Source of the DNA: a virus
Reading direction: 5' to 3' (one strand)
DNA: 57,354 nucleotides
Virus record (IMG/VR): IMGVR_UViG_3300008120_007367
Coordinates: 1-57,354 of that record
The notes beneath the pieces are model-generated. The model had not been told where the DNA came from, made no database searches, and worked only from the letters and a program-made list of their open reading frames with translations. This document shows, one piece after another, positions 1 through 9,291 of the stretch. Made by a program: the position numbers and the translations under genes. Numbering within the stretch: position 1 is the stretch's first letter; each line of letters starts with the position of its first letter.

Positions 1-2
1 TA

Positions 3-1019
3 TTAGATGCTGAGACAAACCTGGCAAATCTTTATAAGAACTCTACATCAAATTTAAATAGAGTAAATACGCAAAAACAAGGAATTCAAGAAGAAATAAA
101 CAAACAAAGTCTTAAAATACAAGAAATAGATAAACAAATTGCAGAACTAAATTCTCAAGCTTCTAATGCGCCGAATGCTTTACTTTCCATAGAACAGGCA
201 AGATCATTGGATGCAAGAGTAGGCCGATATGATGAAACTTCTGGTAAAGTTTATAATACACAAGAAGAATTAATAGGTAACTGGACAGGATATACTTTTT
301 ATTTACCCGGTTACGCATTACAACCTGGACCTTCTATACCAGACAGAAAAAAATTAATACCAATAGATTCGAAAGGTAGAATAAGTGAAGAATCTTATTT
401 ACAATCAACAAATCTTAATGGTTCAAAATCTGGTCAACTGAGTACAATTATAGATCCTTCGGATAGTGTAGCTATAGAAAAATCAAATAATGATAAAACT
501 TGGAATTGTGATATTTCCTATGAAACTAGATTAAAAATTCTCACAAAAAGACAAGAAGTTATAACAGCAGTTAAATGGTTGAGAGATAAGATACTTGCTC
601 TTTTTGCAATTGATGGAAATTCTGCCACAGCTCAGTGGATTAAACAAACGGTTAAACTTTTAACGGCTACACTCAAAAGTATTCAGAAATTTTTAAAAGT
701 AATAAATGAAATAGTACTAGAGATTGCAAAAATTACCGCACAGATAAGACAACTAATAAACTGGATATTAAGTTTACCCGCAAGATTATTGGTTCTGTTG
801 CAAGACTGTTTAACTCATTTTTTTAATTCATTGACTGATGCTTTTTCCGAATCAATATCTTTAAGTGGTGCCGGTGGTGAAAATGTATCTTTTTCTGAAG
901 TAACAGAATTAATATCTGAAACACAAAAAACATTCCAAACAGCAAAAGAAACAGTAGAAATTACAACAATAGTATATACAGAAATTAAAGCGATAGAAGC
1001 AACATTTGAAAAGGTATAA
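3..1019 (+). CDS. Baseplate/hub-associated structural protein, 5' end cut off by the window
   Basis: The reading frame is open from the left edge, so the true start lies outside the window; the TTG at 207 is an internal codon. The visible 338 codons begin with a Gln/Asn/Lys-rich stretch of about 50 residues with coiled-coil character. A middle section contains aromatic and Gly/Pro residues (around nt 270-330), then long amphipathic and hydrophobic helices (about nt 540-830). The stop overlaps the next start by one base (TAATG). I do not recognise a named family. Its place directly before the gp5-like needle gene suggests a hub or needle-associated virion protein, possibly carrying functions that sit in the N-terminal part of T4 gp5. 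That role is inference from position. Confidence 0.6.
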   Translation, partial: LDAETNLANLYKNSTSNLNRVNTQKQGIQEEINKQSLKIQEIDKQIAELNSQASNAPNALLSIEQARSLDARVGRYDETSGKVYNTQEELIGNWTGYTFYLPGYALQPGPSIPDRKKLIPIDSKGRISEESYLQSTNLNGSKSGQLSTIIDPSDSVAIEKSNNDKTWNCDISYETRLKILTKRQEVITAVKWLRDKILALFAIDGNSATAQWIKQTVKLLTATLKSIQKFLKVINEIVLEIAKITAQIRQLINWILSLPARLLVLLQDCLTHFFNSLTDAFSESISLSGAGGENVSFSEVTELISETQKTFQTAKETVEITTIVYTEIKAIEATFEKV

Positions 1020-1831
1020 TGATGGCAGATACAGAAGTTAAAAAACCCGAAGGTGATAGTACTTGGTATGAACCCGATTCTCAAGCAAATAATTCAGTTT
1101 ATCCTCATGTAAAAGGATTTTATTCCGATTCTGGTCATTTTGTGGAAATGGATGACACACCACAATATGAAAGAATGAGAATACAACATAGAATAGGAAA
1201 TTATACTGAGATACAATCCGATGGAACAGAAATTCATAAAATTATTGGTGATAATTATGAAATAGTTGTTAAGAACAATCATGTTTTGATAAAAGGTTAT
1301 TGCTCTGTGACTATAGAAGGTGATTCTAAATTAAATGTTAAGGGAGATGTTTATCAAAACATTGAAGGTAATGTTTATCAAAACATTGAAGGTCAGATGG
1401 ACGCTGTTGTCACCGGTGAGGTAAATTTAACTTCAGAAACCGATGTAAACATAACTGCTGGAGGAATAGAAGGACAAATTAATTTAAATGCTCCTTTTTC
1501 TGTTCATGTCGAAGGTGATTTAACTGTAAACGGAGGAATATCTTCCACAGGACCTATTGCTTGTTCTGAAAACATAATAGCGAGTAAAAAAGTTTTTGGT
1601 GCTTTAGGATTGGTAACTCCCACAGGAGTTTTAGTTGGCCTTCCAGATGCTGGTGCTGTTGCACCAGGAATTTATTCTGCTGGTCCCATTTCATCATTAT
1701 CCTCAGTTACGGCGCCAGTATTGAATGATATTATTGGACCAATACAGATATTCAGACATGCGTATACATATCATTTTCATCCAGGAGATTCTGGAGGAGT
1801 TACTGGAATTCCTAGCATAGGAGCTTTATAA
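1019..1831 (+). CDS. gp5: gp5-like baseplate hub needle (beta-helix spike)
   Basis: This 270-aa protein resembles the C-terminal needle part of T4 gp5, the trimeric beta-helix that pierces the outer membrane. Residues about 40-100 carry the typical needle entry (SGHFVEMDDTP, ERMRIQHRIGNY). They are followed by short Val/Gly repeats, including VYQNIEGN followed by VYQNIEGQ, which matches the period of eight known for gp5C. No lysozyme domain or OB-fold is visible, so those functions are absent or lie in the upstream gene. Near the C-terminus, H252-F-H254 forms an HxH motif; in spike tips such as P2 gpV, HxH residues bind iron. ATG 1019 overlaps the upstream stop by one base. The family call is fairly secure; the split from the rest of the hub is the odd point. 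Confidence 0.75.
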   Translation: MMADTEVKKPEGDSTWYEPDSQANNSVYPHVKGFYSDSGHFVEMDDTPQYERMRIQHRIGNYTEIQSDGTEIHKIIGDNYEIVVKNNHVLIKGYCSVTIEGDSKLNVKGDVYQNIEGNVYQNIEGQMDAVVTGEVNLTSETDVNITAGGIEGQINLNAPFSVHVEGDLTVNGGISSTGPIACSENIIASKKVFGALGLVTPTGVLVGLPDAGAVAPGIYSAGPISSLSSVTAPVLNDIIGPIQIFRHAYTYHFHPGDSGGVTGIPSIGAL

Positions 1832-2643
1832 TGGCAAATGTTTTAGATAGATTAACAACTACTTTCGATTCATCTAAATTTGGTGATGATATTAATTTGA
1901 GTGACAGAGCTAAAGCTTTTTTAAACACAAGTCCTATAAAAATAAGTTCATGGGCGGCTAGTGATTTGGCCAATGGTGCGGTGACACGTTCTGATTATTT
2001 TCAAAATCCTGTTGCATCTTATGTTTCTAGTATATCTTCTAATTTAAATTCAATTATAACATTATGTACTACTAGTCCAGATACAAACTATCCTAGTTCT
2101 AATGCTGCGATAAAAAATTTAGCTAATTCATCAAATAATTTAGTAACTCAATTAAATTTATTTTTACAACATACAAATAGAATATCTGGTGTTTCAGAGA
2201 GTTATTTTGATTCATCTACAGGAGTTATAAAACCAAATTATCAAGATTGTGTCGGATCTGGAGGAATGATATTAACTATATTGGGAACAACAGATAATGT
2301 TAGAAATTCTACTCCTATTTTAAACCAGTTTACTAGTTTGTATATTGAAGAAGAATTGGCGGCTAATAATTGGAGTATAGGAAATACTAAAAACTCACTA
2401 CAAACCGTGCCTTCTTCACTGACAACATCTCAAGTAAATGCAATGAATGTAATAATAAACACCGCAAATACATTACTTTACACCAGAAGAACCGAAGATG
2501 AGAATTATTTTTACGCTTCCCAACAAATTTTAAAAGATTTTCAGATACTAAACGGAATGCAAAACTCGGGAAGTACTGAAAAAAATCTAATTACCAATAA
2601 AATAGGAACCGCAAAACTCAAAACCTCTTTAGGAGTTGAATAA
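1831..2643 (+). CDS. Virion structural protein of unknown family
   Basis: The 270-aa product is rich in Ser, Asn, Thr and Leu, with no signal peptide, membrane segment or catalytic motif. The first 40 residues are polar, followed by mostly helical-looking sequence and a lysine-containing C-terminus. ATG 1831 overlaps the stop of the needle gene by one base, and the gp25 gene follows 7 nt later, so it is embedded in the baseplate operon. A baseplate hub or wedge component is likely from context, but I do not recognise the family. Confidence 0.55.
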   Translation: MANVLDRLTTTFDSSKFGDDINLSDRAKAFLNTSPIKISSWAASDLANGAVTRSDYFQNPVASYVSSISSNLNSIITLCTTSPDTNYPSSNAAIKNLANSSNNLVTQLNLFLQHTNRISGVSESYFDSSTGVIKPNYQDCVGSGGMILTILGTTDNVRNSTPILNQFTSLYIEEELAANNWSIGNTKNSLQTVPSSLTTSQVNAMNVIINTANTLLYTRRTEDENYFYASQQILKDFQILNGMQNSGSTEKNLITNKIGTAKLKTSLGVE

Positions 2644-2650
2644 ATAATAG

Positions 2651-3055
2651 ATGGCCACAATTACTACCAATGTTGCGAGAACTTATAAGGACTTAGACCT
2701 CCTTTTCAATGTTCACCCAATAAAAAAAGACGTTAATAAACACACAGCAGAAATGGCTGTGATTAATTCTGTAAAAAACTTGATTTTAACAAATCATTAT
2801 GAACGTCCTTTTCAACCAGAAATAGGATCTAATGTCTCAAAACTTTTATTCGAACAACTAGATTTTGTGACTGCCGCAGCATTGGAAAGAGAAATTTCTC
2901 AGACAATACGAAATTTTGAACCAAGAGCCTCTGTTTATAGAATACGTGCTTTACCAGATTATGACAACAATGGTTTTACGATAGATATGGAATTTACCAT
3001 TATAAACAGAACTGAACCAATAACAATAACATTTTTTCTAGATCGAGTAAGATAA
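2651..3055 (+). CDS. gp25: Baseplate wedge protein gp25
   Basis: This 134-aa protein has the length and pattern of the GPW/gp25 family, a core wedge protein that helps start sheath assembly and joins the baseplate inner ring. The family signature is seen in the central RPFQPEIGS and the FEPRA segment, which corresponds to the conserved EPR motif, followed by a beta-rich C-terminus ending in FFLDRVR. T4 gp25 has a similar length (132 aa). The gp6 gene starts immediately after the stop, as in many T4-like marine phages. The call is confident. Confidence 0.92.
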   Translation: MATITTNVARTYKDLDLLFNVHPIKKDVNKHTAEMAVINSVKNLILTNHYERPFQPEIGSNVSKLLFEQLDFVTAAALEREISQTIRNFEPRASVYRIRALPDYDNNGFTIDMEFTIINRTEPITITFFLDRVR

Positions 3056-5131
3056 ATGACAGATCGTTTAAGAGTAACAGAACTTGATTTTGATCAAATC
3101 AAAACAAATTTAAAAAGTTTTTTAAAAAGTCAAAATGAATTTACCGACTATGATTTTGACGGTTCTGGATTAAGTGTACTTTTAGATATACTGGCTTATA
3201 ATACACATTATAACGCTTATTATCTAAACATGATTGCAAATGAATCCTTCTTAGATACGGCTCTTTTAAGAAACTCGGTTATTTCTCATGCCAAAAAATT
3301 TGGATATGTTCCAAGATCAGCAACAGCTGCAAGAGCTACAATTAACTTTACTATCAATAGTTTAAACTCTACACCAGGTAGTTTAACTTTACCAAGAGGA
3401 TATATTTTCTTATCTTCATTGATTGATAATAAAGTATATAATTTTGTTACATTAGAAGATACTACCGTAACAAAAACTGGGACAAATTTCGTATTCAATA
3501 ATTTAAAAATATACGAAGGATCTTTGAATAGATATTCTTTCAACCATTCTGAAGCTTCAAATCCAAAGCAAATATTTTCTATACCAGATTCGAATATTGA
3601 TACATCAACATTAAAAGTTACTGTACAACAATCTTCATCTAATACAGATTCGGTTGTTTATAGTTTAGCCACAGATGTAATAAATCTTACTGCTAACTCT
3701 ACTGTTTATTTTTTACAAGAGGGACTAAACAATCAATATCAGATTTATTTTGGTGATGATGTAATCGGTAAAAAAATACCTGACGCTGGTGTAGTAAATG
3801 TAACCTATCTTTCTACGAACGGATCTGTTGCTAATAAAGCCAATACTTTTGTTGCCACGACACCAGTCTCATCTTTTACTACTTTTAGTGTGACCCCAGT
3901 TGCCGCTTCTTCTGGCGGCGCAGCAAAGGAATCTGTCGATCAAATTAAGTTTGCAGCTCCATTACAGTTTACCTCTCAAAATAGAGCTGTAACAAAAAAT
4001 GATTATATTAAACTAATTCAACAAAAATATCCACAGTTTGATGCGGTTAATGTTTGGGGTGGAGAAGAAAATATTCCTCCCGTTTATGGTAAAATTTTTA
4101 TTTCTGCTAAACCTAAATTGGGATTTGAAGTTTCTGATACCGAAAAAAATTATTTTATAAATGAGATAGTTAAACCCATAAGTGTTTTAACAGTTACTCC
4201 AGAATTTGTTGATGTTGATTATAATTACATTAAGTTAATTTCTACCGTTTATTATGACCCAACGAAAACTGATTTAAATACATCAACTCTACAATCAAAA
4301 GTTACAAATGCGATAACTTCATTTTCAAATTTAAATTTAAATAAATTTAATTCAATTTTTAGTTCATCAAAATTAAGAACTAATGTTGATAATTCTGATA
4401 TTTCTGTACAATCAAACGAATTGGAAATATTTTTGTCTAAGAGATTTAGACCTGTTTTAACACAAACTAATACTTATACTTTAGATTTTGGTGTTGAATT
4501 GTCTAGAGGCACAACACTCGATAATTTTTATTCTTCACCAAATTTTAATATACTTGACGAAAATTTAATAGAAAGATCCTGCTTTATTGAAGAAGTTCCA
4601 TCTTCATTTACAGGAGTCGAATCGATATCAGTTATAACACCAGGTTCAGGATATACGTCAACACCAACCATAGAAATTATTGGAGATGGTCGAGGAGCCA
4701 AAGCGGCCGCCATTATCGTAAACGGAAAACTAAGTTCAGTAAAAGTTATAAATCCTGGTATTGGTTATACAACAGCTGCAATAAGAATTATTGGTGGTGG
4801 AGGAACAAATGCTACTGCTGAGTCTATTTTAGAAAATAGGTTTGGTAAAATTAGAATCGCCTATTTTAAACCAGATGAGCTTACAAGTAGAAGTACAAAG
4901 GTTATTTTAAATGCCGAAAAAAATGAAGGTATTACTGGTGTTATAGATTACGTTTTAGGCACTATAACAATAGAAAATTTTGCTCCACTTTCTGTAGATA
5001 ATGATTTTGATGAACTTTCTATAAATGTTAGACCAAAATCTACAGTTTTACAATCAATTAAAAATAAAATGTTAGCTTTCGATCAAACGGATCCAACCAG
5101 TGTTGTTGTTGAACTAAAAATCATAAAATAA
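3056..5131 (+). CDS. gp6: Baseplate wedge protein gp6
   Basis: The 691-aa product matches T4 gp6 (about 660 aa), the baseplate J-family protein that forms the inner wedge ring with gp7 and gp53. The N-terminus has the recognisable segment around DFDGSGLSVLLDILAYNTHYNAY and the following SFLDTA and KKFGYVPRSATAA. Residues about 520-595 hold two copies of a Gly-rich beta unit (PGSGYTSTPTIEI, then NPGIGYTTAAIRI). The same unit recurs in the next wedge proteins. The start abuts the gp25 stop and the next gene begins 4 nt after this stop. Confidence 0.9.
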   Translation: MTDRLRVTELDFDQIKTNLKSFLKSQNEFTDYDFDGSGLSVLLDILAYNTHYNAYYLNMIANESFLDTALLRNSVISHAKKFGYVPRSATAARATINFTINSLNSTPGSLTLPRGYIFLSSLIDNKVYNFVTLEDTTVTKTGTNFVFNNLKIYEGSLNRYSFNHSEASNPKQIFSIPDSNIDTSTLKVTVQQSSSNTDSVVYSLATDVINLTANSTVYFLQEGLNNQYQIYFGDDVIGKKIPDAGVVNVTYLSTNGSVANKANTFVATTPVSSFTTFSVTPVAASSGGAAKESVDQIKFAAPLQFTSQNRAVTKNDYIKLIQQKYPQFDAVNVWGGEENIPPVYGKIFISAKPKLGFEVSDTEKNYFINEIVKPISVLTVTPEFVDVDYNYIKLISTVYYDPTKTDLNTSTLQSKVTNAITSFSNLNLNKFNSIFSSSKLRTNVDNSDISVQSNELEIFLSKRFRPVLTQTNTYTLDFGVELSRGTTLDNFYSSPNFNILDENLIERSCFIEEVPSSFTGVESISVITPGSGYTSTPTIEIIGDGRGAKAAAIIVNGKLSSVKVINPGIGYTTAAIRIIGGGGTNATAESILENRFGKIRIAYFKPDELTSRSTKVILNAEKNEGITGVIDYVLGTITIENFAPLSVDNDFDELSINVRPKSTVLQSIKNKMLAFDQTDPTSVVVELKIIK

Positions 5132-5135
5132 AAAA

Positions 5136-7931
5136 ATGTCAGAATTAATTGTTTCCAATTTAGTTTCAAGTCAACTACCTGATTTTATTAGGTCTGATAA
5201 CCCCAAGTTTGTCATTTTTTTAGAAAAATACTATAAATGGTTAGAAAGTAGTAATAATGCATTATACGAAGTCAAAACTTTAGAACAGTCTAAAGATTTA
5301 GATTTGGTCGATGATTACTATTTAAATGAAATAGCAAAAGAAGTTTTACCATATTTTCCAAAAGAAATTCTTTTAGATAAAAGAACTTTTATAAAAAATG
5401 TAGGAGAATTTTATAGGTCAAAAGGAACACCAGAATCAGTAAAGTTTTTATTTAGAATATTATATAATGAAGATATTGAAATTTATTTTCCAAAAGAACA
5501 AATATTAAAAGTTTCTGACGGAAAATGGGTATTACCTTTATCGTTAAGAGTTGAGACTGGTGATACCAATATTTTTGATATTGAAAAATGTAAAATTACC
5601 GGAACAAATTCAAAAGCAACAGCTATCGTTGAAAAAGTTATAAAATCGGTTGACCGACAGTTAGGAATAGAATATGTAGAATTATACATTTCCAATATTA
5701 ATAAATTATTTTTAACTGGAGAAAATGTAAGCACAACTATAGTAAGAACCAATGGAAATGAAGATTTTGTTACCGCAAAATTAATTGGTTCTTTATCTGA
5801 AATTAAAATTGATCCTAAAAATAGAGGATTATATTACAATGGATATGATACAGAATTAAGATATGAAGGAGATCCAGTTACAATTATAGGTGGATTGAAT
5901 CCAAGTTCTGGTAACCCTATTGGTGCTATAGCTACAGTTGGAAATGTATTACAGGGTTCAGTTGACGATGTTGTTGTTACTAATGGAGGTTTTGGATTTA
6001 GGGATCCCGCATTATATCAAAATTCCTCAATTCTTGATTTTACTGGAGGATTTAAAGATATATTATTAGGTTCTGAAGCTAAGGCTAAAATATTACTGTT
6101 GGATGAAAAAGTATATAGAACAATAAACGTAAGTAATATAACAATAGAATCTTTCTATTCTTCAACTATTGACGGAATTGATAATGTAAATGACAATAAA
6201 ACGATAAATGAATTGACTACGAAACAAACACTGAATGTTTTTCCCATATCTTTTATTACCGTAGAATCTTCTGGTGGAGGGTATAAAACTCAACCCGATT
6301 TGGACATTTATAGTTTGTATATGGAAGAACTTGATGATACATTAATTATAAATTCAACTACTGCCGTAAAGGGCACTAGAGTTTTGAGAGATGAGTCTCA
6401 AGATTTAACCAACTCTTTTGAAGTTGGAGAAACAGTAAAATTATTTTTAAGAAATAGATATGAAGAAATAAAAATTGTAGCCAACGTAAGTTCAAACACA
6501 ATAACTTTTTTTGATGAATTTGAAAATAATATAAACAATCTTTCAGTATATAAATTAAATAGAAGGAAATTAACCGAAGTTGGATCTTTAGGTAGAATTC
6601 AAATAGTCAATGGTGGAAATGGTTATTCTGTTGGGGATTTTTTAGTTTTTAGTAGTACTGGTAGAGGATATGGAGCTAATGCGAATGTTAGTTCTGTACA
6701 TGCCGGAAATAATGGAATTAAAACAATAACTTTCAATGAAACATCCGATTATATTAGAGGTGGTGAAAGTTATACTATGATTGACCTTCCAACCGTAACA
6801 GTTAATTCTCCCGGTGGAGGACAAAATGCAGTATTAAAAGTATCCGAAATATTAGGTGAAGGATTAAATAAAGAAATTTCTACAACTAGAATTGGTGCAA
6901 TATCAAGTATAAGAGTTATAAGTTACGGTTATGATTATGTTTCTGCTCCAATTATTTCTTTGAGAAATGCTGACATATCATTAACTGATGTTACCGAAGG
7001 TCAAATTTATGTAGCGAATACATTTGTTTATCAAGGAGCATCGAATACAAATTATAGTTGGTCTGCTTATGTGGACAAATATTCAACATCAAATAATTCA
7101 TTAAGAGTTTATAATTATACAGGAACTTTTGATTCTAGTCTATCTATAAAATCTGATGATAATTTAACCACAGGAAATGTTGTGACCTCGTTGTTCTACG
7201 GCGATGGTAAGGCTAAGGCAACAGCCAAATTTGAAAATGGATTGATTCGATATCCTGGAATTTACTTGAATACCGATGGTCAACCAAGTTCGGATCAAAA
7301 ATTTCAAGATGATAAAAAATATCATAACTTCTCGTATATAATTAATACAGAAAATGATTATTATAAATTTAAGAAAACATTGCAAGAAACTGTACATCCA
7401 TTAGGAACAAAAACTTTTGTAACTAAAATTGATACGAATTCAAAAAATGCTTCTGATCAAAATGTACAAATAATCTATTTAACGCAAGATTATCATTCAA
7501 ATACATTTAATATAAGTAATATTTCTAATAGTATAGTGTCAACGTCAATAACTCCAAACGTGCAATCTGAAGTTTCTGTTGGCAATTTAATTATTTTAAA
7601 AAATTTAGAAAAAACCATAAATGGTACAGCAAATATTTCATCCAGCTCAAATGTAATAACTGGTAACGGAACTAATTTTATTCATGATGTGGTTGATGGC
7701 CAAACGCTCTATCTTTCCTCTGGAAATACAGTAGTCGTAAAAAGTATATTTAATGCAAATACTATTTTTGCTCAAACAGAATTTGGCATTTCTAGCACCG
7801 ATTTGACAATTAGGGTGGTGTTTGATGAAACGAAAAATGTCTCTTTTGTGAATGCCAACACCATTTTAGTTGACACTAATCCAATAACAACAAACAACTT
7901 TGTTTCAATAATTGTACAAAAAGTGAGATAA
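5136..7931 (+). CDS. Large baseplate wedge protein, gp7 / P2 gpI-like
   Basis: The 931-aa product starts with about 110 residues that look like the tail-protein-I domain: FLEKYYKWLE, KRTFIKNVGEFYRSKGTPES, VKFLFRILYN. In contractile tails this protein (T4 gp7, P2 gpI, Mu gp48) pairs with two copies of gp6 to form the wedge core; its place directly after gp6 fits. T4 gp7 is of similar size (1032 aa). The rest is beta-rich, with several Gly-Tyr units (NGGFGF, SSGGGYKT, NGGNGYSV, ISYGYDYVSA) like those in gp6 and gp8. The gp7 equivalence rests on order and the N-terminal pattern, so no symbol is given. Confidence 0.72.
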   Translation: MSELIVSNLVSSQLPDFIRSDNPKFVIFLEKYYKWLESSNNALYEVKTLEQSKDLDLVDDYYLNEIAKEVLPYFPKEILLDKRTFIKNVGEFYRSKGTPESVKFLFRILYNEDIEIYFPKEQILKVSDGKWVLPLSLRVETGDTNIFDIEKCKITGTNSKATAIVEKVIKSVDRQLGIEYVELYISNINKLFLTGENVSTTIVRTNGNEDFVTAKLIGSLSEIKIDPKNRGLYYNGYDTELRYEGDPVTIIGGLNPSSGNPIGAIATVGNVLQGSVDDVVVTNGGFGFRDPALYQNSSILDFTGGFKDILLGSEAKAKILLLDEKVYRTINVSNITIESFYSSTIDGIDNVNDNKTINELTTKQTLNVFPISFITVESSGGGYKTQPDLDIYSLYMEELDDTLIINSTTAVKGTRVLRDESQDLTNSFEVGETVKLFLRNRYEEIKIVANVSSNTITFFDEFENNINNLSVYKLNRRKLTEVGSLGRIQIVNGGNGYSVGDFLVFSSTGRGYGANANVSSVHAGNNGIKTITFNETSDYIRGGESYTMIDLPTVTVNSPGGGQNAVLKVSEILGEGLNKEISTTRIGAISSIRVISYGYDYVSAPIISLRNADISLTDVTEGQIYVANTFVYQGASNTNYSWSAYVDKYSTSNNSLRVYNYTGTFDSSLSIKSDDNLTTGNVVTSLFYGDGKAKATAKFENGLIRYPGIYLNTDGQPSSDQKFQDDKKYHNFSYIINTENDYYKFKKTLQETVHPLGTKTFVTKIDTNSKNASDQNVQIIYLTQDYHSNTFNISNISNSIVSTSITPNVQSEVSVGNLIILKNLEKTINGTANISSSSNVITGNGTNFIHDVVDGQTLYLSSGNTVVVKSIFNANTIFAQTEFGISSTDLTIRVVFDETKNVSFVNANTILVDTNPITTNNFVSIIVQKVR

Positions 7932-7939
7932 ATAAGTCT

Positions 7940-9280
7940 ATGTCATCAATAATAACGAACACCTTTTCTACTTTACTCGCACAACAATTCATAAATTTAT
8001 TGGATGTTGGTGCGAATACGTACTTGCCCTTAAATCGAAGGTCTTATCTTTTTGCGACTATTGGCAAACAAACGCCTTGGAATCAAGGTGACACTCCTCC
8101 TGTTTCTCCCGGACAATCCACCAGAGATTTGATTGAATATTACAATAGGGGTATTGTAGCGAAGGTAATTCAATTAGACAATGTTTCTTTCGTGGTTCCG
8201 AGGTATAATTGGCAATCCGGAACGGTGTATTCTAGATATGGTTGTACAGTTTGTCCTATTGGAACACCATTTTATGTTTTAAATTCTAAAAATCAAGTTT
8301 TCAAATGTTTAGATAATAATAATAGTATTGCATCTACGGATGAACCTGAATTATTTTTATCTGCGACTTCTTTAGAAGAACCATTTTTTATAACTTCTGA
8401 CGGATATAAATGGAAGTATTTGTACACTATAAGTTCTGATCAAAAACAAAAATTTTTAAATCAAGATTGGATGCCGGTTGCTTATAATAGATTTGTTAGA
8501 GCAACTGCAATTAATAGAAGTATTGATATCGTTAGAATAGGAAATGCTGGAAACAATTATGTTGATGGTCCAACACAAAGTATAATTACTATTGTTGGTG
8601 ATGGAACCGATGCCGTTTTAAAAGCAAATGTTGTTGGTGGAAATGTAGTAAATATCGTTATTCAAAATAGAGGAAAAGATTATACCACAGCTAACTTAAT
8701 ATTTACTGATGTTGCGGGTGGCATAGGAACTGGTGCTTCAGCTAATGTAGTTTTATCTCCGCAAAATGGACATGGTTATGATCCGGTTGAAGAACTTTAT
8801 GCAAATACTGTAATGTTTAATGTCGATTTTGATGGTAGTGTTGGTGGAATTTTTCCATCAGAAAATGAATTTAGAGAAGTTTCCTTAGTATACAATCCTT
8901 ATATTAATAATACTGAGACATTGGCTTCAGCTGATACATATACACTTTATAGTAAAGTTTTAGTGTCGCCTGGTGTTGGAGATTATAATAACGATGAAGT
9001 TATTATACAAGGTGACACTTTAGAAAATTCCACATTTAGTGCTGAAGTCATTTCATTTGATGAGGGTACTAATGTTATGTACCTTAATAATTTAAAAGGA
9101 ACTTTTACACCCAATCAACCAGTAAAAGGATTGAGTAGTGGTTCAATACGAATAGGAATTAATGTAACAAACCCATCTTTAGAATTATATTCAGGAAAAA
9201 TATTATTTGTTTCAAATAAAGTTCCTGTAACTAGAGATCCAGACCAAACAGATAGAATTAGATTTATTTTAAGTTTCTAA
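7940..9280 (+). CDS. gp8: Baseplate wedge protein gp8
   Basis: The 446-aa protein has the gp8 pattern of T4-like marine phages. This includes an N-terminal segment about a short-lived wild-type folding core (RRSYLFATIGKQTPW), VVPRYNWQSGTVY, and the conserved DGYKWKYLYTIS. T4 gp8 (334 aa) is a dimeric wedge component linking the inner core to gp10 and gp7. The extra length is explained by a Gly-rich insertion at about residues 190-270 (VRIGNAGNNYVDGP, QNRGKDYTTANL), the same unit seen in gp6. The ATG lies 9 nt after the previous stop without an obvious Shine-Dalgarno sequence. Confidence 0.82.
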   Translation: MSSIITNTFSTLLAQQFINLLDVGANTYLPLNRRSYLFATIGKQTPWNQGDTPPVSPGQSTRDLIEYYNRGIVAKVIQLDNVSFVVPRYNWQSGTVYSRYGCTVCPIGTPFYVLNSKNQVFKCLDNNNSIASTDEPELFLSATSLEEPFFITSDGYKWKYLYTISSDQKQKFLNQDWMPVAYNRFVRATAINRSIDIVRIGNAGNNYVDGPTQSIITIVGDGTDAVLKANVVGGNVVNIVIQNRGKDYTTANLIFTDVAGGIGTGASANVVLSPQNGHGYDPVEELYANTVMFNVDFDGSVGGIFPSENEFREVSLVYNPYINNTETLASADTYTLYSKVLVSPGVGDYNNDEVIIQGDTLENSTFSAEVISFDEGTNVMYLNNLKGTFTPNQPVKGLSSGSIRIGINVTNPSLELYSGKILFVSNKVPVTRDPDQTDRIRFILSF

Positions 9281-9291
9281 AAGAGGAATAA

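Noticed and set aside
7927-7934. GATAAATA before gp8, and AATAAATA at 2639-2646 before gp25, as late promoters
   Set aside because: The expected start would fall on the start codon itself, and the boxes are largely formed by stop-codon context in AT-rich DNA.
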